From assembly GCA_002435835.1 (NCBI GenBank), contig DIVM01000302.1:1-6640 (forward strand): 6,640 nt of DNA. The letters are read 5' to 3'. The translations under genes and the position numbers were made by a program. The DNA is from Firmicutes bacterium UBA6132 (GTDB lineage: Bacteria > Bacillota_A > Clostridia > Tissierellales > Sedimentibacteraceae). The notes under the pieces were generated by a model. It did no database searches and had not been told where the DNA came from. It saw nothing but the letters and a program-made list of their open reading frames with translations. Shown here piece after piece: positions 1-5,984 of the stretch (positions are counted from its first letter, which is position 1; every line of letters starts with the position of its first letter).

Positions 1-334
1 CAGATAAACCCTCGACTAACATAAGTCCCCTGCCCGACTCACAGAAATCATATTCACCAAATTTCTTGTGTCTATAATCAACGCCGGTTCCTTCATCTGA
101 AACGCTTATTATTAAACTTGAATTATTTAATGTTACATCTATATATAACAATTTATTTTTATCTTGTGAGTTTCCGTGTATTACACCATTTATCAAAAGT
201 TCATTTAATATTAATTTTGTATTAAAAAAAGTATTATCTGCTAAACAACCTTGAAATTTTAGAAGAATATCATCTACAGTATACTTGACAATATTTATAT
301 CTGAATTGATTTTCTTCACCATTTTATAATTCAT
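1..334 (-). CDS. RsbW/SpoIIAB-like GHKL ATPase (anti-sigma regulatory family), C-terminus cut by window edge
   Basis: The first 111 residues of a small ATP-binding protein of the HATPase_c_2 type are visible; about 30-50 more probably lie beyond position 1. An N-box (NELLINGVIHGN, residues 44-55) contains Glu45 and Asn49 in the spacing of SpoIIAB Glu46/Asn50, the kinase base and Mg ligand. A G1 box follows (DEGTG, 80-84), then a G2 box (SGRGLMLVEG, 100-109). No sensor, transmembrane or DHp segment precedes the ATPase fold, so it is not an ordinary sensor histidine kinase. Family members bind a sigma factor or phosphorylate an STAS-domain antagonist; neither partner is visible, so the target is unknown. 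The start is fixed by a consensus AGGAGG 7 nt upstream. It lies 137 bp downstream of engB on the same strand and has candidate promoters of its own. It could also be a more divergent, non-sigma Ser/Thr switch kinase. Confidence 0.85.
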   Translation of the reverse strand, partial: MNYKMVKKINSDINIVKYTVDDILLKFQGCLADNTFFNTKLILNELLINGVIHGNSQDKNKLLYIDVTLNNSSLIISVSDEGTGVDYRHKKFGEYDFCESGRGLMLVEGLS

Positions 335-341
335 AACTTGA

Positions 342-347
342 CCTCCT
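342..347 (-). promoter_or_regulatory. Consensus ribosome binding site of the RsbW-like gene
   Basis: AGGAGG stands 7 nt before the ATG at 334-332. It selects this start over the in-frame ATG four codons later (322-320), which has no such site. Confidence 0.9.
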
Positions 348-361
348 TATGCATAATTAAT

Positions 362-386
362 ATACCCTAAAAATAATGCCTTAATC
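362..386 (-). promoter_or_regulatory. Candidate SigB/SigF-type promoter of the RsbW-like gene
   Basis: On the minus strand GATTAA (386-381) is followed after 13 nt by GGGTAT (367-362). This resembles the Bacillus general-stress SigB pattern GTTTAA-N12-14-GGGTAT, with one mismatch in the -35 and none in the -10. It also partly resembles SigF promoters. A transcript from it would have a leader of roughly 20 nt and include the AGGAGG. Many Clostridium species lack SigB, so the sigma factor is uncertain and chance is possible in AT-rich DNA. Confidence 0.35.
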
Positions 387-389
387 AGA

Positions 390-418
390 CTTGTACATTA
401 ATTTGCAATGCTTGTCAA
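390..418 (-). promoter_or_regulatory. Candidate SigA promoter of the RsbW-like gene
   Basis: A perfect TTGACA (418-413) is followed after 17 nt by TACAAG (395-390), a weak -10 with 4 of 6 consensus bases. The -35 sits inside a small inverted repeat (399-405 with 416-422). It competes with the GGGTAT-type candidate further downstream as the promoter of this gene. Confidence 0.3.
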
Positions 419-422
419 ATTA
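399..422. repeat. Small inverted repeat in the engB / RsbW-like gap
   Basis: TAATTTG (399-405) is complementary to CAAATTA (416-422), and CAA (406-408) can pair with TTG (412-414) around a 3-nt loop with one bulged T. In the minus direction no T-run follows, so it is a poor terminator for engB. In the plus direction it is followed by a T-rich stretch, but no plus-strand gene precedes it. It may equally be an operator overlapping the TTGACA. The rest of the 137-bp gap holds nothing else I can support. Confidence 0.4.
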
Positions 423-471
423 TTTTTAATTTAATAAATTTTATTTAGCATATTTTATCATATATTGTCTT

Positions 472-1110
472 CTATTCAATTTCTTCATTTATTTCAGTTA
501 TTTCATCCATTTTATCATTATCATTTACTCCTAAAATATCTTCGAATAAAGTCCAAGCTTCTTCCACTCCAGCTTTAGAAGATGATGAAAAAGGCATAAT
601 TAAACTGTTATCTTTTATATCAAGGCATTTCTTTATTACTGCTAAGGATTTAATTTGCTGAGATCTTGAAAGTTTATCAGCTTTAGTAGCCATTACATAT
701 CCTTTATAATTAAAACTTTTAATCCATTCATACATCTGCTGATCATTTTTACCAGGCTCATGTCTAATATCAACAAGCAAGAAAACTTCTCTTAATTGAG
801 ATCTTGATTTCAAATAAGTTTCAATCATCTTTCCCCATTTATCTTTTTCAGTTTTAGAAACTTTTGCATAACCATAACCAGGTAAATCTACAAAATTAAA
901 TTGATCATTAATATTATAAAAATTTATTGTTTGAGTTTTACCAGGCGCAGCACTAGTCCTTGCAAGTTTTTTTCTATTTAGCATTGCATTAATCATAGAA
1001 GATTTACCAACATTAGATTTACCCGCAAAAGCAATTTCAGGACCCACCGTTTCCGGATACTGTTCTCTTTTTACAGCTGAAATTAAAATTTCTGCTTTTC
1101 TTATTATCAT
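472..1110 (-). CDS. engB: EngB/YsxC (YihA) ribosome-biogenesis GTPase
   Basis: A 212-residue TrmE-Era-EngA-EngB-Septin-like GTPase. In Bacillus and E. coli this family is essential and acts late in assembly of the 50S ribosomal subunit. All GTPase motifs are present: G1 GKSNVGKS (residues 31-37 or so), KTQTINF of the G2 region (about 58-64), G3 DLPGYGYA (75-82), G4 TKAD (142-145) and a Ser-rich G5 (about 174-178). The opening residues after the chosen Met (IIRKAEILISAVKREQYPE) match the usual YsxC N-terminus. An ATG 12 codons upstream (1146) lacks a ribosome binding site and lies in a hairpin, so 1110 is preferred. The protein is somewhat longer than the Bacillus protein (about 195 aa) because of an acidic tail rich in Glu, Asp and Asn. 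It follows lon but is separated by about 500 bp and has its own promoter. Confidence 0.97.
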   Translation of the reverse strand: MIIRKAEILISAVKREQYPETVGPEIAFAGKSNVGKSSMINAMLNRKKLARTSAAPGKTQTINFYNINDQFNFVDLPGYGYAKVSKTEKDKWGKMIETYLKSRSQLREVFLLVDIRHEPGKNDQQMYEWIKSFNYKGYVMATKADKLSRSQQIKSLAVIKKCLDIKDNSLIMPFSSSSKAGVEEAWTLFEDILGVNDNDKMDEITEINEEIE

Positions 1111-1120
1111 ATTATATTTT

Positions 1121-1126
1121 CCCTCT
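1121..1126 (-). promoter_or_regulatory. Ribosome binding site deciding the engB start
   Basis: AGAGGG lies 10 nt before the ATG at 1110-1108. It is only moderately strong, but the upstream in-frame ATG at 1146-1144 has none. Confidence 0.6.
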
Positions 1127-1139
1127 TTTTCTTTACCAA

Positions 1140-1158
1140 GTTTCATTATAATTGAAAC
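1140..1158 (-). other. Hairpin in the engB leader
   Basis: GTTTCA (1158-1153 on the minus strand) can pair with TGAAAC (1145-1140) around a 7-nt AT loop. The rejected upstream ATG sits in this hairpin. With a transcript starting near 1168 it would lie in the 5' leader, about 30 nt before the chosen start codon. A regulatory role is not shown. Confidence 0.35.
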
Positions 1159-1174
1159 TATTTTTATAAAATAT

Positions 1175-1205
1175 ATTATACCATCAATTTAATCCAATAT
1201 GTTAA
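1175..1205 (-). promoter_or_regulatory. SigA promoter of engB with extended -10
   Basis: A perfect TATAAT (1180-1175) is preceded by TGG, making an extended -10 (TGnTATAAT). TTAACA (1205-1200), one base off the -35 consensus, lies 19 nt upstream. The long spacer is tolerable with an extended -10. Initiation would fall near 1168, giving a leader of about 58 nt to the chosen ATG. It is the best promoter match in the window and supports engB being transcribed separately from lon. Confidence 0.65.
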
Positions 1206-1265
1206 ATTTCTGTATACTGTCATTTTAATTTATAACCGCAATATCGCTTTAAATTTATAAAACAC

Positions 1266-1378
1266 CTAAACTAACTAACAATATCTACAAACAATGTAGG
1301 ATTAAATTAGTAAAATTAAAAAATATCTAAACTAACTAATACTACCTACAAGCAATGAAAGATTAAATTAGAAAATTT
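1266..1378. repeat. Two direct copies of a 61-bp unit
   Basis: Positions 1266-1317 and 1327-1378 align without gaps at an offset of 61 bp, with about 44 of 52 bases identical. Both begin CTAAACTAACTAA, contain CTACAA-x-CAATG, and end in ATTAAATTAG. The second copy runs into the left arm of the palindrome at 1350-1538, and a partial inverted copy of its end (ATTAAATTAG region) lies at 1511-1530. The first copy contains a short self-complementary CTAC/GTAG pair that the second has lost. Confidence 0.8.
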
Positions 1379-1538
1379 CAAACCGACTTGCGAAGATTTT
1401 TAGAAATTGTACGAAAGAAGAAAAACAGTTTTGGCACACTTAGCGAAGCGGATGTGTGCCTTTGTTTTACTTCTTGAAGTAACAATTTCAAAAATAGTAG
1501 CTTGGAGGGATAAAATTTCTAATTTAATCCCCATGCTT
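1350..1538. repeat. Large imperfect palindrome between lon and engB (MITE-like or structured RNA)
   Basis: Nested complementary segments face each other across about 190 bp. ATTAAATTAG plus 7 more (1362-1378) pairs with 1512-1528 with one mismatch. TTTTT (1397-1401) pairs with AAAAA (1490-1494). GAAATTGT (1403-1410) pairs with 1482-1489. The 13 bases at 1415-1427 pair with 1463-1475 with one mismatch. GGCACAC (1433-1439) pairs with GTGTGCC (1454-1460) around a 14-nt loop. Some unpaired stretches are G+C-richer than their surroundings. The symmetry fits a miniature inverted-repeat element or dispersed intergenic repeat. It would also fold as a long hairpin in any lon read-through transcript and could end it. 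I see no reading frame or transposase in it. Confidence 0.8.
1433..1460 (-). terminator. Possible terminator: apical hairpin of the palindrome
   Basis: On the minus strand GGCACAC, a 14-nt loop and GTGTGCC form a perfect 7-bp GC-containing stem. It is followed by AAAACTG and then a T-rich run (TTTTTCTTCTTT). The A-rich gap between stem and T-run is not ideal. However, no better terminator follows lon, so this is the best candidate for its transcript end. Confidence 0.35.
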
Positions 1539-1564
1539 TCAATTAACTTATAAACAACAACATA

Positions 1565-1618
1565 TTTATTCTTTATCTTTTATTCTTTATCTTTTATTCT
1601 TTATCTTTTATTCTTTAT
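1565..1618. repeat. 14-bp tandem repeat, about 3.9 copies, across the lon stop codon
   Basis: A 14-bp unit (coding strand: purine-rich, TAAAGAATAAAAGA in one phase) is repeated without interruption over 54 bases. The lon stop codon TAA (1610-1608) and the codons for its final Lys-Glu fall in the copy nearest the gene body. The other copies are downstream, non-coding and contain further stop codons. Such perfect short repeats expand and contract by polymerase slippage. Confidence 0.9.
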
Positions 1619-3953
1619 TATTGCCATCAACAAAAGCTTCATGAATAACTTCTTCAATTTTATTTACATAAACAATCTCTAGTGTACGTATAATTTTAGA
1701 TTCTATTCTTTCAACATCAGCTTTATTTTTATTACAAAGAATAATTTTCTTAATCCCTGCTCTTTTAGCAGCAAGAAGTTTCTCTTTTAACCCACCAATA
1801 GGAAGAACCCTTCCAGTAATAGTAATTTCACCTGTCATAGCAACATCTTTTCTTACGGGTCTTTTAGTTAAAGCAGAAATCAACGCTGTAGCCATAGTAA
1901 TACCAGCTGAAGGACCGTCCTTTGGAATAGCACCTTCCGGAACATGAACATGAATATCAGTTTCCTTAAATATTTTTTCATCTATATTAAATTTTTCATT
2001 ATTAGCTTTAATATAACTTAATGCTGCCATAGCAGATTCTTTCATTACATCCCCAAGCTGGCCAGTAAGTTGAAGTTTTCCATCGCCTTTCATTGTGTTA
2101 ACTTCAATAAACAGAGTTTCTCCACCAACTTGAGTCCATGCTAAACCAGTTACTACTCCTATTTGATCTTGCTCATAAATAGTTTCAAAATCATATTTTG
2201 GAGCACCAAGATAATTTTTAAGATTACCTGAATTAATTGTAACAGTTTTTTTGCTTTCTTCAACAATTTTAACAGTGGCTTTTCTTACTAATTTACCAAT
2301 ATGCCTTTCTAAACTTCTAACACCGGATTCTCTTGTGTATTTTTGAATTACGTCTATAATTGCATTTTCAGATATATTAACTTGCTTTTCCTTTAAACCA
2401 TGTTCTTCAAGCTGTTTTCTTACTAAATATTTTTCAGCGATGTTCAATTTCTCTTCTTCAGTATAACCTGATATTTCTATAACTTCCATTCTATCAAGTA
2501 AAGGACCTGGTATTGTAGAAGTAGAATTAGCAGTTGTAATAAACATTATATTTTCTAAATTAAAAGGTACTTCTAAATAATGATCAGTAAATGTTTTATT
2601 TTGTTCTGGGTCTAAAACTTCTAATAAAGCAGAAGCTGGGTCCCCTTTATAATCACTTGCAAGCTTATCTATTTCATCAAACAAGAATACTGGATTGTTA
2701 GTTTTAACTTTAGCTATGGATGAAATTATTCTTCCAGGAATTGCTCCTATATATGTTCTTCTGTGACCTCTAATTTCAGCTTCATCCCTAACACCACCAA
2801 GAGATATACGCACGTATTTTCTATTCATGGCTCTTGCAATAGATTTAGCAATAGACGTTTTACCAACTCCAGGAGGTCCAACAAAACAAAGAATAGGGCC
2901 TTTCATACTTTTATTAATATGTTTTACAGCAAGATATTCAAGGATTCTTTCTTTAACTTCTTCTAAACCATAATGATCTTCTTTTAAAATTTGTCTTGCT
3001 TTTTTTAAATCCGAATTATCTTTAGATTTTTTATCCCATGGTAAGTCCAAAAGCCAATCAACATAAGTTCTTATAACACCTGCATCAGGAGATGATGAAG
3101 ATATTTTTAAAAGTCTGTTTATTTCTTTTTCAGCTTTTTCTTTAACTTCTTTAATCATTCCTGCTTTAGAAATTTTATTCATATATTCTTCAACTTCTGC
3201 TTCAGTACTTTCATCTTCGCCCAATTCTTTTTGTATAGCTTTCATTTGTTCTTTTAAATAATAATCTCTTTGAACTTCATTAACTTGTCTTTTAACTTGT
3301 TCATTTATATCATTTTCTATTTGCAATACTTTTATTTCTTTTGCTAATAAACTATTTATTTTTTCAAGTCTATCATAAGGGTCCAATAATTCAAGTATAA
3401 CTTGCTTATCTCCAGACTTTAAATAAATATAAGATGCTATTGCATCTGCTAATTTATCAGGATTATTTATACCAGAAATAGATGACATAGCATCAGGTGA
3501 AATCTTAGAATAAGATTGAATATATTCATTAAATTTATCAGTAGACACTCTGATCATAGCCTCTAATTTTTCATCAGCTATTGAGTTTTCATCATATACA
3601 TATTCTTCAAGTACTGCCTCAAAATATGGATCTTCTTGAGTAATTTCTTTTATTTTAGCTCTATTTAACCCTTCAACTAAAACTCTTATATTATCTCCAG
3701 GCATTTTTATCATTTGCTTTATTTTACAAACTACGCCTATATCATAAAAGTCATCTTCTTTTGGTATATCTATATCGGGTTCTTTTTGAACTGTAAGAAA
3801 AATATCAGAATCTTCAAGCATTGCTTCTTCTAATGCGTTTATAGATTTTTCTCTTCCTATATCAAAATGAATTACCATATTAGGAAATATACCAATACCT
3901 CTGATGGGAATCAAAGGTAACTTTTTATTTTCTATAATGTAATTTTTTATCAT
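1608..3953 (-). CDS. lon: ATP-dependent protease Lon (LonA type, S16)
   Basis: A 781-residue cytoplasmic Lon, close to the Bacillus LonA length of 774. It forms a ring that unfolds and degrades misfolded and some regulatory proteins. The N-terminal substrate domain begins with LPLIPIRG near residue 12. A coiled-coil stretch spans roughly 190-290. The AAA+ module has Walker A GPPGVGKT (359-366), Walker B FLFDEID (Asp426/Glu427), sensor Asn476, arginine finger Arg488 and sensor-2 Arg546. The protease domain carries the Ser-Lys dyad: Ser682 in PKDGPSAG and Lys725 in [10 protein letters not shown], 43 residues apart as in E. coli. An in-frame ATG nine codons upstream (3980) has no ribosome binding site, whereas GAGGAG precedes 3953. 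No membrane segments are present, so it is not LonB. No promoter is evident in the 60-bp gap behind the clpX terminator, so expression may depend on read-through. Confidence 0.98.
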   Translation of the reverse strand: MIKNYIIENKKLPLIPIRGIGIFPNMVIHFDIGREKSINALEEAMLEDSDIFLTVQKEPDIDIPKEDDFYDIGVVCKIKQMIKMPGDNIRVLVEGLNRAKIKEITQEDPYFEAVLEEYVYDENSIADEKLEAMIRVSTDKFNEYIQSYSKISPDAMSSISGINNPDKLADAIASYIYLKSGDKQVILELLDPYDRLEKINSLLAKEIKVLQIENDINEQVKRQVNEVQRDYYLKEQMKAIQKELGEDESTEAEVEEYMNKISKAGMIKEVKEKAEKEINRLLKISSSSPDAGVIRTYVDWLLDLPWDKKSKDNSDLKKARQILKEDHYGLEEVKERILEYLAVKHINKSMKGPILCFVGPPGVGKTSIAKSIARAMNRKYVRISLGGVRDEAEIRGHRRTYIGAIPGRIISSIAKVKTNNPVFLFDEIDKLASDYKGDPASALLEVLDPEQNKTFTDHYLEVPFNLENIMFITTANSTSTIPGPLLDRMEVIEISGYTEEEKLNIAEKYLVRKQLEEHGLKEKQVNISENAIIDVIQKYTRESGVRSLERHIGKLVRKATVKIVEESKKTVTINSGNLKNYLGAPKYDFETIYEQDQIGVVTGLAWTQVGGETLFIEVNTMKGDGKLQLTGQLGDVMKESAMAALSYIKANNEKFNIDEKIFKETDIHVHVPEGAIPKDGPSAGITMATALISALTKRPVRKDVAMTGEITITGRVLPIGGLKEKLLAAKRAGIKKIILCNKNKADVERIESKIIRTLEIVYVNKIEEVIHEAFVDGNNKE

Positions 3954-3958
3954 ACGAT

Positions 3959-3964
3959 CTCCTC
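3959..3964 (-). promoter_or_regulatory. Ribosome binding site deciding the lon start
   Basis: GAGGAG lies 5 nt before the ATG at 3953-3951. The upstream ATG at 3980-3978 follows the terminator T-run directly, with no such site. Confidence 0.85.
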
Positions 3965-3984
3965 TATTTAAGCAAGACATATTT

Positions 3985-4015
3985 AAAAACTGCCTACGTT
4001 TAGGCAGGCAGTTTT
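3985..4015 (-). terminator. Intrinsic terminator at the end of clpX, with two pairing registers
   Basis: On the minus strand CTGCCTA (4007-4001) pairs with TAGGCAG (3996-3990) around AACG and is followed at once by TTTTT. A GCCT duplication gives a second register: the 10 bases AAAACTGCCT (4015-4006) pair perfectly with AGGCAGTTTT (3995-3986) around a 10-nt loop, absorbing the T-run. The first A bases belong to the clpX stop codon (4016-4014). The first register is a good terminator. Because lon has no clear promoter behind it, termination is probably partial and could set the clpX to lon ratio. Confidence 0.8.
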
Positions 4016-5273
4016 ATGATGCGTTTTCTTCTTTATCTACTAAAGCCTTTTTGCTTAACACTAACTTAGGCTCGCTTTTATTTACAATAGTGTCTTTAGT
4101 AATGACACATTTTTTAATATCGTTTCTTGACGGTATTTCAAACATGACATCTGTCATAGTAGTTTCGAGAATACCCCTTAAACCTCTTGCTCCAGTATTC
4201 ATTTGCAATGCCTTGTCAGCAATTTCTTCTAAAGCTTCATTTTCAATTTCTAATTCAACATTATCAATTTTAAATAATTCTTTATATTGTTTAACTAAAG
4301 CATTTTTAGGTTCAGTAAGAATTGTTACTAAAGCTTCTTTATCCAATTTATCAAGAGCAACAATTACTGGAAGTCTTCCTATAAACTCTGGTATTAAACC
4401 GAATTTCAAAAGGTCCTGTGATTGTACTTGTTTTAAAAGTTTTTCAGTATCTTTTACAACATTTTCTGATATATCAGCTCCAAAGCCTATACTTTTTTTA
4501 CCAATTCTTTTTTGAATAATTTTTTCAATACCATCAAATGCACCACCAAGAATAAATAGTATATTAGTTGTATCTATTTGTATAAATTCTTGATGTGGAT
4601 GTTTTCTTCCACCTTGTGGAGGAACATTTGCAACAGTTCCTTCTAATATTTTCAAAAGTGCTTGCTGAACACCTTCACCGCTTACGTCACGAGTGATAGA
4701 TGGATTATCAGATCTACGAGAAATTTTATCTATCTCATCAATATAGATTATACCTTTTTCAGCTTTTTCTATATCAAAATCAGCAGATTGCAAAAGTTTT
4801 AAAAGTATGTTTTCAACATCTTCTCCAACATATCCTGCTTCAGTTAAAGAAGTAGCATCTGCTATAGCAAATGGAACATTAAGTAATTTAGCTAGTGTTT
4901 GAGCTAAATATGTTTTTCCACTACCAGTAGGTCCTAAAAGAAGGATATTACTTTTTTGTATTTCTACACCATCACTTTTTGTTTTATAATTAATTCTTTT
5001 GTAATGATTATATACAGCAACTGCTAAAGCCTTTTTAGCATTATCTTGTTTTATTACATATTCATCAAGTTTCATTTTCATTTCTTTAGGCTTAGGAAGT
5101 TCTGCAAAATCATACTCTTCGAATGACTCCACATCATCATCAACAATATTATAGCAAAGTTCAATACACTCATCACAAATGTAAACATCTGGACCTGCTA
5201 TTAATCTTCTTACTTGTTCTTGAGATTTACCACAGAAAGAGCATTTTATTTGCTTTTCATTGTTTTTGCTCAT
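4014..5273 (-). CDS. clpX: ClpX, ATP-dependent unfoldase of the ClpXP protease
   Basis: A 419-residue AAA+ unfoldase that recognises tagged proteins such as ssrA-tagged chains and threads them into ClpP. The N-terminal zinc-binding domain has four Cys (11, 14, 33, 36). The ATPase has Walker A GPTGSGKT (114-121), pore loop GYVG (147-150), Walker B IIYIDE (Asp179/Glu180), the RKH loop (223-225), arginine finger Arg300 and sensor-2 GARGLR (361-366). IGF (262-264) is the loop that docks in ClpP pockets, so partnership with the adjacent clpP is expected. Length matches the family (about 420). The start is supported by AAGGAG 7 nt upstream. Only 11 bp separate it from clpP, whose stop codon overlaps this ribosome binding site. 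A terminator overlaps its own stop. Confidence 0.98.
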   Translation of the reverse strand: MSKNNEKQIKCSFCGKSQEQVRRLIAGPDVYICDECIELCYNIVDDDVESFEEYDFAELPKPKEMKMKLDEYVIKQDNAKKALAVAVYNHYKRINYKTKSDGVEIQKSNILLLGPTGSGKTYLAQTLAKLLNVPFAIADATSLTEAGYVGEDVENILLKLLQSADFDIEKAEKGIIYIDEIDKISRRSDNPSITRDVSGEGVQQALLKILEGTVANVPPQGGRKHPHQEFIQIDTTNILFILGGAFDGIEKIIQKRIGKKSIGFGADISENVVKDTEKLLKQVQSQDLLKFGLIPEFIGRLPVIVALDKLDKEALVTILTEPKNALVKQYKELFKIDNVELEIENEALEEIADKALQMNTGARGLRGILETTMTDVMFEIPSRNDIKKCVITKDTIVNKSEPKLVLSKKALVDKEENAS

Positions 5274-5280
5274 TACAACA

Positions 5281-5287
5281 CTCCTTA
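5281..5287 (-). promoter_or_regulatory. clpX ribosome binding site overlapping the clpP stop codon
   Basis: TAAGGAG contains both the clpP stop (TAA, 5287-5285) and the clpX Shine-Dalgarno AAGGAG (5286-5281), 7 nt from the clpX ATG. Ribosomes ending clpP are placed to start clpX, which suggests translational coupling and balanced ClpP and ClpX production. Confidence 0.8.
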
Positions 5288-5869
5288 TTTTCTTTTAGCA
5301 ATAATATCATCTATTATGCCATATGCTTTGGCTTCCTCTGCATCCATAAAATTATCTCTATCAGTATCTCTTTCAACATTTGCCAAAGGCTGACCAGTTC
5401 TTTCACTGATTATGTCGTTTAAAGTATCTCTGATTTTAATAATTCTATCAGCATGAATTTTTATATCAGAAGCCTGACCTTTCATACCACCAAGTGGTTG
5501 ATGGATCATTATTTCTGAATTAGGTAATGCATATCTTTTACCTTTTGCTCCTGACAACAAAAGAAATGCTCCCATGCTTGCTGCCATTCCAATACAAATT
5601 GTAGAAACATCAGGTTTAATATATTGCATAGTATCATAAATTGCCATACCTGCTGTTATTGAGCCTCCAGGTGAGTTTATATACAATTGAATATCTTTAT
5701 CTGGATCTTCTGATTCAAGGAATAGTAATTGTGCTACTATTACACTTGCTGTTGCGTCATTTACTTCATCACTTAAAATTATTATTCTATCTTTTAAAAG
5801 TCTGGAATATATATCGTAAGATCTTTCGCCTCTTCCAGTTTGTTCGACTACGTAAGGTACTAATGCCAT
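5285..5869 (-). CDS. clpP: ClpP, ATP-dependent Clp protease proteolytic subunit
   Basis: A 194-residue serine peptidase (family S14) that assembles into a 14-subunit chamber and degrades proteins delivered by ClpX or ClpC-type ATPases. The catalytic triad is in the usual Firmicutes positions: Ser98 in GMAASMGAF, His123 in IHQPLGG and Asp172 in DTDRDNF. The oxyanion-region signature YINSPGGS is present at about 63-70. Starting at 5869 the protein begins [20 protein letters not shown], in register with Bacillus and Staphylococcus ClpP. An ATG eight codons upstream (5893) has no ribosome binding site and adds a non-family extension. GGAGG stands 6 nt before the chosen start. It is followed by clpX with 11 bp between, and preceded by tig at 115 bp. 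I see no CtsR heptad operator or CIRCE element upstream. Confidence 0.98.
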   Translation of the reverse strand: MALVPYVVEQTGRGERSYDIYSRLLKDRIIILSDEVNDATASVIVAQLLFLESEDPDKDIQLYINSPGGSITAGMAIYDTMQYIKPDVSTICIGMAASMGAFLLLSGAKGKRYALPNSEIMIHQPLGGMKGQASDIKIHADRIIKIRDTLNDIISERTGQPLANVERDTDRDNFMDAEEAKAYGIIDDIIAKRK

Positions 5870-5875
5870 TTTATG

Positions 5876-5880
5876 CCTCC
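5876..5880 (-). promoter_or_regulatory. Ribosome binding site deciding the clpP start
   Basis: GGAGG lies 6 nt before the ATG at 5869-5867, downstream of the alternative ATG at 5893, so it favours the shorter form. Confidence 0.85.
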
Positions 5881-5938
5881 ATTTATTTATCAAATTTGGT
5901 TTTTATATTACTCTTTTATTTTGCTATTATTTTCTTAA

Positions 5939-5968
5939 ATTAAACTTAATAAATTAGTTAATTCCCAA
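5939..5968 (-). promoter_or_regulatory. Weak candidate promoter of clpPX
   Basis: TTGGGA (5968-5963, 4 of 6 consensus) and TTTAAT (5944-5939, 5 of 6) are separated by 18 nt. A transcript would begin near 5932 with a leader of about 60 nt. The gap is so AT-rich that such matches arise easily. clpPX may instead be co-transcribed with tig, as no convincing terminator separates them. Confidence 0.3.
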
Positions 5969-5977
5969 TGGCCATTG
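5966..5977. repeat. 12-bp perfect palindrome after tig
   Basis: CAATGGCCATTG is exactly self-complementary and lies 8 bp beyond the tig stop codon. As RNA only four base pairs could form around GGCC, and no T-run follows on the minus strand, so it is a poor terminator. It overlaps the weak clpP -35 candidate and could be a protein-binding site; that is inference only. Confidence 0.4.
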
Positions 5978-5984
5978 CACATTA

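Noticed and set aside
1266..1378. CRISPR array
   Set aside because: Only two diverged copies of a 61-bp unit. There is no short identical repeat, regular spacer or cas gene.
1433..1460. Riboswitch or tRNA-like structure in the palindrome
   Set aside because: The fold is a simple long hairpin. I recognise no conserved aptamer core, T-box, CCA end or anticodon arm.
1111..1607. Hidden small gene or a lonB remnant between lon and engB
   Set aside because: The stretch is AT-rich, repeat-based and interrupted by stops. I found no frame with a ribosome binding site or recognisable peptide.
2763..2966. Plus-strand open frame of 67 codons
   Set aside because: It lies antisense to the lon ATPase domain, including the Walker A region, with no supporting signals.
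3951..3980. lon starting at 3980
   Set aside because: No ribosome binding site and it directly follows the terminator T-run. GAGGAG precedes the ATG at 3953 and the family N-terminus fits there.
4051..4515. Plus-strand open frame of 154 codons
   Set aside because: It lies wholly inside clpX on the opposite strand. It has no ribosome binding site and a low-complexity Ser/Leu/Ile-rich product. It is an antisense shadow of clpX codons.
5123..5422. Plus-strand open frame of 99 codons across the clpX-clpP junction
   Set aside because: Opposite to two well-supported genes, no recognisable product and no start signals.
5867..5893. clpP starting at 5893
   Set aside because: No ribosome binding site. 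The eight extra residues do not belong to the family N-terminus, and GGAGG falls after this ATG.
5641..5943. Plus-strand open frame of 100 codons with a Leu-rich, membrane-like product
   Set aside because: The hydrophobicity is the antisense of clpP codons. There is no ribosome binding site and no family resemblance.
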